Shown here: in pieces, positions 44,380-53,214 of the stretch | How positions within the stretch are numbered: position 1 is the first letter of the stretch | Layout: each line of letters opens with the position of its first letter | Assembly (NCBI GenBank): GCA_905178155.1 | Contig: CAJINV010000007.1 | Span: forward strand, 1-64,000 | Source: Amoebophrya sp. A120 | Lineage: Eukaryota; Sar; Dinophyceae; Syndiniales; Amoebophryaceae | DNA length: 64,000 nucleotides | Direction of reading: 5' to 3' | Notes under the pieces: model-generated | Seen by the model: the letters and a program-made list of their open reading frames with translations, nothing else | Told to the model about the DNA's origin: nothing | The model's database searches: none | Made by a program: the position numbers and the translations under genes

Positions 44380-45060
44380 GGCGAAGGGCGATTGTGGCGA
44401 AGGGCGACTGTGGACCGCCCGGTCGACGGGCAATTGTGGATGTGGCGAAGGGCGACTGTGGATGTGGCGAAGGGCTGTTTGGAAGAAGGGCGATTGTGGA
44501 TGTGGCGAAGGGCGATCGTGGATCCGCCGCCGACAGCTGCGATTGTGGACGCGACAGTGGCCACTGCGGGTGGAGCGTGGAATGCGAGATGCGGGTGGAG
44601 CGGCCGACGCGAAAATGTGGATGCGACAGTGGCCACTGCGGGTGGAGCCGTGGATGCGAGACGGCGGTGGCGCGGCGACTGCGAAATGTGGATGCGGCAG
44701 TGGCCACTGCGGGTGGCGCGGTGGACGCGAGACGGTGGTGACACGGCGGCTGCGAAATGCGGATGCGGCAGTGGCCACTGCGGGTGGAGCGGTGGACGCG
44801 CGATGCGGGTGGAAGTGCGGCTGCGAAATGTGGATGCGGCAGTGGCCACTGCCGGTGGAGCGGTGGACGCGAGATGCGGGTGGAGCGGCCGCTGCGAAAT
44901 GTGGAAGCGGCAGTGGCCACTGCGGGTGGAGCGGTGGATGCGAGACGAGTGTGGAGCAGCGGCTGCGAAAAGTGGATGCTGCAGTGGCCACTGCGGCTGT
45001 CGCGGTGGATGCGACATGCGGGCGGAACGACGGCTGCGGAATGTGGACTGCGAATGGAGC
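44380..45060. repeat. GC-rich minisatellite, about 71-bp unit
   Basis: CAGTGGCCACTGCGGGTGGA recurs near 44555, 44637, 44698, 44769, 44840, 44911 and 44982; the last five lie 71 bases apart. Each unit also has GTGGACGCGAGA and GCGAAATGTGGATGCGGCA-like parts. A related shorter repeat (GCGATTGTGGATGTGGCGAAGG) precedes it. Because 71 is not a multiple of three and stops are rare, long frames are open on both strands; I regard them as artefacts. Confidence 0.85.
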
Positions 45061-45482
45061 CTCCAGCTGTAGCTCTGCTACCAACGCGTGGAGGCGTGCT
45101 GCTGACGGGTGGATGTGGATTGCGGATACCAGCGTGCTGGCGACGCGCAATCGCAACTGCGGACGGAGCGGAGACGGGACGCGGAAAATACGGCGCTCAC
45201 TGCGACGACAGCGGGGAGCGGAACTGCAGACACGACTCAAACATATGCGGAATCTAGTTTACAGTGAGTATTGTGAAGCTTGCATGAGGTGGTGGTTCTC
45301 TCTGATCAAAAAAAAAAGCAGGTGGCGAACACAAATCCGAACGGCGACATTTACGGGCGACGACCATCATCGCGTTGTGCTTTTTCTAATCACAAAAAGC
45401 TCAAATTGCGTGCGTAGACTTGTAGTCTGCGGCGATGCGGGCATGATGCCTAAACAAGAACACCTTCGCGAGCCGGCGATCC

Positions 45483-45507
45483 CCACCTGATGTTGGTTGA
45501 GGTGGGA
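45483..45507. repeat. short hairpin at GC-island edge
   Basis: CCCACCT and AGGTGGG are separated by about ten bases (GATGTTGGTTG region), just outside the shared island edge. Confidence 0.5.
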
Positions 45508-45524
45508 GGCCGGCCAGTTTGGTG

Positions 45525-45607
45525 TTCGCGAAAAAAATACTTTCCAAAGAAATCCGGAAGAAATCCGAAATCCGGGGCCCATCAGAGCGCGGCGGCGCCA
45601 AGAGATC
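45525..45607. repeat. island edge repeat, copy 2 (inverted)
   Basis: Reverse complement of 31545-31625: TTTCCAAAGAAATCCGGAAG, AAATCCG, CCATCAGA, GCGGCGGCGCC and AAGAGATC appear in the same order. It marks the left edge of the GC island that follows. Confidence 0.75.
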
Positions 45608-46600
45608 CTGCAGGAATTCCCTGGCCCATCGCAGCGCGGTCACCGATTCCAAACGCTGCCGCGCCGGCGTGGGAGGGCGCTCGACCAGCCAGGCCGGCCC
45701 CGCCAATAGACCCAGGCGGGAGCCTGGCTGCCCCAGAAACAAGGCCGACCGGGCCGGGCGCCGCCGCCTAGCTTCCACCGGCCTGCGACCCCGAAGCGCG
45801 GCCGGCCGATCGAAGGTGGCCACGCCGGCAATGTCAACAAATGGGCGCAGGGCGGCAAGCGGGGGGGGCCCTAAGCACATAGATGCGCGCCCCCCCGCGA
45901 ACACTGACTCACTGCTCGCGGAATCCGGCCCACGAATCTGATCCGGCGCCGTGTGTGTCGCCCCTTCTGGGAGCACACCGCGCCGCCGCGCGCCCATTTA
46001 CGCAACAGCCGGAGGCGCAACACCTGCGACCTCGATATGAGTGCGCCGCCGCACCGCAGGGCGCCCGCGTGTGCAACCCTTTCGCCGGCTTGCTTCATGC
46101 CTTTTCTGGCCAAGCACCCACCCCACCCCGGACCGGCGGCATCCACGTGCCCGGTGCACTGCCCGCCCCTCCCCTTCCTCTGATGCTTCACAAGCTTGGC
46201 CCCACTGCTCCCGCGTCATATCGCCCCACCTTGCTTGGCTCGTCAGCGGGAAGGAAGCGCGCAAGCGCCGGCGCTTTGGCGTGCCCGCCTACGAGGCATC
46301 TCCGCCCTAGTCTTGGGGGGGTCGGATGGGTGGCGGCCGGAGTATGTGGCCACAAAAGCCCCGACCCTTCAGGGGGCGCGTCGTCGCACAGGCCCCACGC
46401 GCGGGCTCCCTGCTGCCTTCGCCTTCTTGCCTGCGCGGCGGCGCTGCCACCGGGTGCGTCCCTGCTTGCTAGCCGCATCCATCGGCTACGTATCCGGCGC
46501 CTGTCCTCTTCGGTAGGCTTCCCGGGGTGGCAGCGCGGGCGCTAAGGCTTTCACGCCCAAGCCTTGGAGGCCGCGCGCCAACTGCACGGCAGGGCAGGGC
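45540..46600. other. GC-rich island without gene
   Basis: Clearly GC-rich sequence with open frames in many phases on both strands, none with a recognisable domain. Its left edge is shared with the island at 31.0-31.6 kb in opposite orientation. Confidence 0.6.
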
Positions 46601-46988
46601 GCCGGTCGGAGCTCGGAAGTGGGTCATTGTGTATGCTAGTTTGACACCCGAACAGAGGTTGCACCAGAGAAAAGCTCCTGAAGATTTGCGAACAAAATTT
46701 TGAGCCGCTATCGACCCTGTGCACATAGGCAGTGGCTAGCTCTGAGTGCGTTCGTCGTGCTCATTGGCTATACACACGACAGCAACCTTCGCGACAGAGA
46801 GACGATTTTTGGAAAATGTCTTTCACAAAAAACTGCGAGGGGTTTTCTTCATCAAAATCCGTCCGCGCACCCTGTCTCTGTTGCTTGGGTACAAAACGCC
46901 GCGCATTTCTATTCTCTTTCGCCCAAATCCAAGCCACCCTCGGCCTTGCAAGAGCATCAAACTCTTCCACCTCCACGACCCCATCTCG

Positions 46989-48730
46989 TCATCCTTCCCC
47001 TCCCCCGCCTTCCTCCTCCCAGCTATGCGTCATTTCCAGGGGCCCGCCAGATTCCGGATCCCGCAGTCGCATGCCGGTCAACTCCACAGTTCTCGCGTAA
47101 ATCCGCTGCACCTCCTTCCATTCCTCTTTCAGTAACTCGTTGCTCGCCGGGTGTTCGTAGTCATTGTAAAGTTGGAGGGACAAGGTCTTCGTATCAAATG
47201 CAAAAATGTCTGGGAGGTCTGGAAGATTGTCATGCTAGTCTGGCATGACTCTGCACTCTGTATTGCGCGGCCACCAAGAGGTCCTCTTGCCTGTCATGCA
47301 AAAGCGCAGTTTCTCATGCGAAATACGCATCACAGAAGCACGAAAAAACTTGTCATGCTTGGCGGCGCATTACAGAGCACTTATTGTTCACGGACTTGCA
47401 TCACAAGTTTCCAGACCCAGACATTTTTGCAGTTGATACTTCGATTTCGGAAACAAATCGTCCATGAGCTCCTTCCGCACGACCGACGGGATCGTAGCAC
47501 CACCTCCGCTTCCCCCAAAACCCCCGCCGCCCTGTCCAGTATTACCCGTCATCCCCGGCACGGGCCCCCCAACGCTGCTGTTCTGCGCGACGTTTGTTCG
47601 GAGAAACTGCTGCAAAAAATCTTCCACCATCTTCGCTTTTTGCGCGTAGATTTTTCTTCTAAACTTTCGCTGTTGGACACCCTGCGCAAGCTTTTCCTTC
47701 TCGGCGTATTCTTCGTCTAACTTCGCCTGCTCCCTTATTTGCTCCTCCAAAGCTTTTTTTTCCAAGTCTGCTTTGATCTCCTCCGGCGTCAGATTTTTCC
47801 GCTTCTCCATCTCTAGCTCCACTATGCACTGCAAAAGTACAGTATCTAGTAGAAATCGCATGACAAATTTTCTCAGCATGAAAAATGGAATTTGTCATGC
47901 TGATTTACCTTGGGAATCAGATTTGTAATGCAAGAATGCGATTAGTACGAGTACGATACTTTTGCAAGGCATATCCACCTTCTCACAGTTGTGATTGCTG
48001 TACCGGCAGTTCTCGCACAGAATCCGCCCGCAGTGTGTATGCATTGCAAAGATGTATGGCTCTGGAAATTTGTGATGCGGGACTCGACAATTCTAAGAAC
48101 GTCTCCATTGACGGCCAAGCATGCCAAATTGTTGAGTTGTTAAGACGTGTTGCCTCTTCCTATTTATTCTGCTTCTGCATGACAAACCTTGCACTCTTCG
48201 TTCCAGACCACAACACATTTGCAATGCATAGTCCGGACACCAGAAAGATTCTACCATGGAAGTGACAACAAAGGACATTGACTTGGCGAATCGCTTCGTC
48301 GCCCGGTTTATCAAATGTAAAAATGTTCGGGTCTGGAAGAATGCATGTTTGTCATGCTTGTTTGGCATGACTCTTAAATCTGTCATGCAAGTTACCCAAG
48401 AGCTCTATTTTTCTGTGATGCAGAAACGCAGTTTGACATGCAGAATAGGCAACACCTAGAAGCTCAGAAACTTGTGATGCTGAGCCAGCATTTCTGGCCT
48501 CATCATGAGACGCCACCCAGCATCACAAGTTTCCAGACCCAGACATTTTTACAGTTGATACGGTTCCCGCAGTGCCCGCATTTCGCCTTGACAAATTCCT
48601 TGAAGCTGTCCGCGACGAATTTTTCGATTTGCTGTCGGTGCGGGTACCGCGGGTTGTCCGGGTCTTGCGGGAGAGGATTGCTTGGACCTGAAGAATCGAC
48701 GGCGGTGGAAGAGGAGGAGGCTGCGGCCAT
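46989..48730 (-). CDS. Cys-rich zinc-finger protein with coiled coil, five exons
   Basis: Starts at ATG 48730 (MAAASSSSTAVDSSGPSNPL). Exon 1 (to 48561) ends with a Cys pair, KAKCGHCGN. Exon 2 (48308-48231) contributes FVVTSMVESFWCPDYA. Exon 3 (48037-47974) gives HCGRILCENCRYSNHNCEKV. Together these pairs of Cys/His resemble a treble-clef or FYVE-like zinc site (C-x2-C, then HCG-x3-C-x2-C); the exact class is uncertain. Exon 4 (47822-47439) is a charged coiled coil (LEKKALEEQIREQAKLDEEY) followed by a Gly-rich linker. Exon 5 (47191-46989) continues YNDYEHPASNELLKEEWKEV and ends in a Glu/Gly tail at a TGA. All four introns are introners (IE-A, IE-A, IE-B, IE-A). Confidence 0.75.
47192..47438. 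mobile_element. IE-A introner, well preserved
   Basis: It begins TATCAAATGCAAAAATGTCT followed by GGGAGGTCTGGAAG, and ends GTTTCCAGACCCAGACATTT then TTGCAGTTGATA. ATTGTCATGC, CTGTCATGCAAA and GCATCACAAG motifs are inside. Confidence 0.9.
47823..47973. mobile_element. IE-B introner, well preserved
   Basis: It begins TATGCACTGCAAAAGTACAG and ends TACGAGTACGATACTTTTGC followed by AAGGCATA. GCATGACAAATTT and its complement-like TTTGTCATGCTGATTTACC lie inside. Confidence 0.9.
48038..48230. mobile_element. IE-A introner splitting the zinc finger
   Basis: It begins TATGCATTGCAAAGATGTAT followed by GGCTCTGG, and ends TTCCAGACCACAACACATTT followed by GCAATGCATA. It lies between the CPDYA and HCGRILC parts of the zinc-binding region. 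Confidence 0.82.
48309..48560. mobile_element. IE-A introner
   Basis: It begins TATCAAATGTAAAAATGTTC followed by GGGTCTGGAAG, and ends GTTTCCAGACCCAGACATTT then TTACAGTTGATA. GTCATGC motifs are repeated inside. It separates the CGHCG exon from the next. Confidence 0.9.
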
Positions 48731-49473
48731 TTTAAAATTACTTATACGGGAGCGGAGCGCAACAGGAAAACGTAAATGTAATGTTAAACAGACGCCAACG
48801 AGGAAAGGCACGAATTATATTAGAAGCGTTTCTGACAAGAATTACAGCTACAAATACTTCGTCGATGAAAATCAAAAATGTGGACACTGCTGGAAAGAGG
48901 TAATCATTTTTGATATGCTATTCTTTTGACTCGACAGACCACTTACAACTATGATGGATTTTCTGCCAGTTTTTTCAGAAGATGTAAATCGAAAAACTAA
49001 CAGAAAAATCAAGTAAGATACGTCAACAGTCAGCTGGAACTGCTTCAAGATGCGAATGAACAGGCACGAGTGAACATCAGCCGCATCTCACCATTATTGG
49101 TGACACTGCTTTTCATCTCCTAAAAATCTCACAACGGACTTCAAAAACTCATCTTTGTTCTCGGTTTTGTTCATCAAAAAATCATCTTTATTCTCGAGTC
49201 AGAGGATGTTTGCTCGTCGCGATCTCATCGCGGTGGAAGCTTTGTGTTGCTACTTCAATCTTCGGCATTTTTGTTAAATCGTTCTCTTATCCTGAGAAAG
49301 TGCGACGTGCTATCACGGCAGCTCGCTCGATTCCAGCCGCATTAATAGTTCACCTAAATTCAAAAGAAAGCCAGCTGCGAAACATATAATTTATCTCGAA
49401 TCATACAAAGCGTCGTGGACAGTAGCGCTAGTTTAGCACAGCTCTCCCGCAGATTTATTAAGTTGTCTCAGTC
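48731..49473. other. intergenic stretch
   Basis: No gene seen. A short near-duplicate (CTCATCTTTGTTCTCG and ATCATCTTTATTCTCG) occurs around 49.15-49.20 kb. Confidence 0.4.
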
Positions 49474-52400
49474 TCACTCCCCATCCTCCTTCTTCTCCAG
49501 CGGTCCATTTCCACTGGTCGATGTTTTATCGTCATCTTCATCATCTTCTACCTTCGTACTCTCCGACTCCGCCGCATCTTGTTCGCTAGAAGAAGTACTT
49601 CTTGTTCCCTCGTCATTTCCGTTTTCCTCTCCCCCGTTCCCGTTGCCGTTTGCAGTTGTGCTATCGGTGCTACAGTCCGGACAAGAATCTCCCTCCGTCA
49701 AAAACGCGTCCAGGCCAAACTATCAAAAGGAAAAATCTCGCCTCCCCATACTGAAAAGGTATATTTTTGGAAATCTGTGACGCCGATTTGTGGTCACAAA
49801 TCGTGTTTGTCTTGCAAGAAGGCAACTGCGCAGACAACCGCGGCATCGTGCAGACGGTTTGTCATGCTGTTGGGCCTGCAGCGCGGATGCTTTTCATGCT
49901 AAGCGCCTAGCCCAAAACCTCTCTACTCACACTTGATATGGGCTCGCAGTGCTCTCCCGCAAGACATCTCGGATTTGTGTACACAAATCCAGCATCAGAG
50001 ATTTCGTTTTGATGTGGGGAGGAGGAATTTTTCCTTTCGATACCAACATCCCGGAATTCACCCCCAGCGAGAAATAGTTTTCCGTTTCTGATTCCAACAA
50101 TATGAGAGTGCACAACTGCTCCCACTCCCCCTCATTTGTCATGCGAGAATCCAAATCCAGTCGCTGCGCTGCCTTGCCTTTGTGGCACTGTTTGCATGAC
50201 AGATTCTGAAGGAGCACAAACAGTACTAGATCAGGCACGCAAATTTGTAATGCACAGGCTCCACGTGTGCTGGTGTCTGTATTCCTTTTCATGCCACAGA
50301 AAGAAATGCGGGTGAGGGGGAGTTGTGCACTGTGATAAACAGGTTGCTCCACGCCTCGGTTGTCTCCTTCAACAATTCGTCGGCTTTTTTCTTCATTTCC
50401 CCGCATTCATCGTTGTTTTGCAAATGCTTTTCCCCGCCGCCGCCGCCGCTGCAGAGAAGCCATTTCAGGATTAAAGCACTATGCATTGCAAAAGTACCGC
50501 ACTCTTCATAGTAATTATTGCATTACAAATTGACTCGGCATGACAAATTGCCGATTTACCTCAACAGCCAGACTTGTAATGCATAAACGCAATTAGGACG
50601 AGTGCGATACCTTTGCAGTGCATAAGCACGAAACCCGGTCAACTTTTTCACCGCGTGCTTCATGTCCAAGGACCAGGTTTCCAGCCACAAGTCCATCCGG
50701 TTCTTGGCACGGGTGCTGTAATATTTTTATTCGTGTAGAAGGATTCATCTTTGAAATTAGCATGACAAACTCGTGCGGTGCACCAGTAGCATCTTCGTAC
50801 AGGAGCACCTGCACCACAATCGAATCACAGGCCCGCATACCCGCATGACAAACACGGTGGTGGTCCATTTATTGCATGACAGATTCCTATTGATGACAAC
50901 GGAAAAATCAATATTATACAGTCCCTCCGCCGCAATAGCCGTCTGCAGTTTGTTCAAGGACAGCGTGTGCACCACCACCGCAAAGCATCCTGAGGAGAAA
51001 CGTCCCCACAGCTAAGTTGTCATGCAGATTTGCATGTTCTTGTGCAGGAACGTCTGCAAAGAGCGAGCCTCTCCATGTCGTGGGGCACTCCCAGTCGCGT
51101 TTTGGCATTTGTAACGCACGTGTAAAAAGGGTAAGCAGCTTGCTTGGAGCTTTGCGATTGAGTGCGACGGACTGTCCTTGCTGAAAATCTGCGCTACACT
51201 CCAGATACGAAAATTTCTCATGTGTGTGACCTCCAAGAGTTCTGGATTTGTGTTGCAAGAGTTTACATATGTGGAAAACGTTTTCACCCAGAATACAGAG
51301 TCCAACTTGTTCAACGCCACCGAAAACTCGTCCACATCGTAGTCGTCGACTTTGTCATCAATGTTCGCGTCCGTGATGTTTTTCACGTCGATGCTGGCAT
51401 CGGAGTGCGCAAACTATGCATTGCAATAGTATCTTTTCCTCGTAGTCGTACTCGTAGTAAAAATAGCATCACAAATTTCTCAGAGGGAGAAATGGAAATT
51501 GTAATGCTAAATTTCCGTATAGAAAACAGATCTGTCACGCATGACTGCGATTCATACGAGAGCACGATTGACTTTTGCAGAGCTTAGAAACAGCCGGTCC
51601 GCGATGATCCTCACTTTTGCCAACGCGGTGAAAACGGAGGTGGCCGAGTTGATCTCCATCTGGAGCGTTTCAAAAGCGGAGGACTTGCGTTTCTCGAATT
51701 CTTTCAGCACCGGAATCCAGTTCGGGTACAGATCCCCGTACATTTCCGGGAACGACGGTGCGTGGTTGTCGTGGACTTCTAAGTCCGGGATGATAACGGG
51801 CGGGATGTAGCTTAGCTTTTCAATTTCCTCATCTTCATTTTCTTCATCCTCATCTTTCTCGTCCTCATTTTCCGCACTGTCCCCGAGTTCCTCACGCCCT
51901 TGCGAGTCGGAGTACGGAGAGGCCTCATCATCATCATCATCATCTCTTCCTGCAACGTCGGCGTTTGTTGTTTTCTCGCCGCTTTTCTCAATCTTCCCCG
52001 CTCCCAGAGTGTTATCTCCGTCCGCCGTCTCTCCGCTCTCTTCCACATCCGCACTGTCAACGTCCTCAGACTCATATCCTGTGCAAAAGTATCGCACTCG
52101 TATAAATGCCAGGCTAGCATGACAAATCTGGTTTCTTAGGTAATTTAGCATGACAAATTCAATTTTTCATGCTGAGGAAATTTGTAATGCATTTATACGA
52201 CACCGATACTTTTGCAGTTCATAACTCAGGTTGCTGTTGGACGGACGGCGGATTACTAGCGCCGGAGGAGTTTGCCTTGTCATTTTCCGAACCTGGTGTT
52301 GCTCCACCGCTTCTTTCATCGGAATCATCGCTGTCTTTGTTTTTGTCCTCCTGTTCGCTCTCACCTTCTGGTGACTGCCTGTTTCGCCTTACACGCCTGG

Positions 52401-53214
52401 AAATGCTACTTTTGTTGAGCTTAGAAGTTTTCTGGTCAGTAGTTCCTTTTTGAAAACTCTTCTTTGCAGCTGTGCTCACCAGGTTCAGGCCCTGCTTCAC
52501 TCGATGGCCATGATGAGATTTGCTACTCTGGAGGTGCCTCGCAGCAGCTTTTCTTTGCGATCTTGCAAGGGCGCGAAAATCATGCCTGTTGCGTTTGTTG
52601 TTCCGAAGATTGCTGCTTGACCGGCCCGTCCCACGGATCTTGCCACGGCCGCCCCGTCGAAGTTGTTGATGGACGAGTTCATCTTGTGCCACTTTGGGTC
52701 TCGACGAGGCAGATGATCGTGCCTGCGAGGATTTCGCCAGAAAAGCAGCCGCTTGCCCTCTCGACGCGGCGCTGTTTTTAACTCTCCGCTGCTGCTGGTG
52801 CGGGTTGGTTTTTGCACTGCCACGGGCTTCTCTGCTGGTAGTTGATGGCGAGGACGAGATCACGTGTTGTACTTCAGGAGCGGACGCAGTAACTGTTGGA
52901 GCCGGATGTTGAACTTGAGACGAAGATTCTCCGCCTACTTTGTGAAACCAATTCTGGATCCTTTCGCCGAGAGAAGGCAGTTTTTCCGACGAAAGCAGGT
53001 GCTGGCCAGTGTCATCCACATGGTGCAGGTGATGTTGGTCCTCGTCCGCTTGATATACTTCTCGTCGACGGGAATTATCGGGCTCGATGCCTCGCGCGTT
53101 TGTGAAGGGTGCTGTAGCGGGAGTCAGGGTGTTGGCCAAGAAAACGCTAGATGGGGTGAGCCAGTGCCAAAATAGTGCTCTCAGACACAAAAAGGTCCGA
53201 GGCGAGTGGCCCAT
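49474..53214 (-). CDS. eight-exon protein with possible signal peptide and acidic regions
   Basis: Starts at about 53214 with a hydrophobic N-terminus (TFLCLRALFWHWLTPSSVFL) that could be a signal peptide or anchor. Exon 1 (to 52224) is Ser/Arg/Lys/Gln-rich. Exon 2 (52074-51588) has a long Asp/Glu-rich stretch, then an ordered part (PSFPEMYGDLYPNWIPVLKE; MEINSATSVFTALAKVRIIA). Exon 3 (about 51414-51290) is DDYDVDEFSVALNKLDSVFW. Exon 4 (about 51015-50923) has TLSLNKLQTAIAAEGL after a TTAG acceptor. Exon 5 (about 50713-50625) has KNRMDLWLETWSLDMKHAVK, exon 6 (50479-50338) ADELLKETTEAWSNLFITV, and exon 7 (about 50100-50043) LILLESETENYFSLGVNSG. Exon 8 (49720-49474) is Glu/Asp/Ser-rich to the stop. 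At least six introns are introners of five different end types. No family is recognised. Confidence 0.7.
49721..50042. mobile_element. introner with TATCAAAAGGAAAAAT ends
   Basis: The left TATCAAAAGGAAAAATCTCG followed by CCTCCCCAT is mirrored at the right by ATGTGGGGAGGAGGAATTTT followed by TCCTTTCGATA. Inside, GATTTGTGGTCACAAATC is a self-complementary stretch and TTTGTCATGCTG is present. 322 bp. Confidence 0.85.
50101..50337. mobile_element. introner with AGTGCACAACT ends
   Basis: The left TATGAGAGTGCACAACTGCT and CCCCCTCATTTGTCATGC are mirrored by GCGGGTGAGGGGGAGTTGTG followed by CACTGTGATA. TTTGTAATGCAC and GCATGACAG motifs are inside. Confidence 0.85.
50480..50624. mobile_element. IE-B introner, well preserved
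   Basis: It begins TATGCATTGCAAAAGTACCG and ends CGAGTGCGATACCTTTGCAG followed by TGCATA. GCATTACAAATT, GCATGACAAATT and TTGTAATGC motifs are inside. Confidence 0.9.
50714..50922. mobile_element. introner with CTGTAATATT-type ends
   Basis: The left GCTGTAATATTTTTATTCGT mirrors the right GACAACGGAAAAATCAATAT followed by TATACAG. Three GCATGACAAA or GCATGACAG motifs occur inside. A minus-strand ACAG acceptor is usable at the left edge. Confidence 0.7.
51415..51587. mobile_element. IE-B introner
   Basis: It begins TATGCATTGCAATAGTATCT and ends in TACGAGAGCACGATTGACTT followed by TTGCAG. GCATCACAAATTT and TTGTAATGC motifs are inside. It separates exons 2 and 3 of the acidic protein gene. Confidence 0.8.
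52075..52223. mobile_element. IE-B introner, well preserved
   Basis: It begins TATCCTGTGCAAAAGTATCG followed by CACTCGTATAAATGC, and ends GCATTTATACGACACCGATA followed by CTTTTGCAGTTCATA. The two halves are largely self-complementary, so the transcript would fold into one long hairpin. Confidence 0.92.

Noticed and set aside
44326-45490. 304- and 370-codon frames over the minisatellite
   Set aside because: The 71-bp period shifts phase each unit and several frames are open at once, so these are repeat artefacts.
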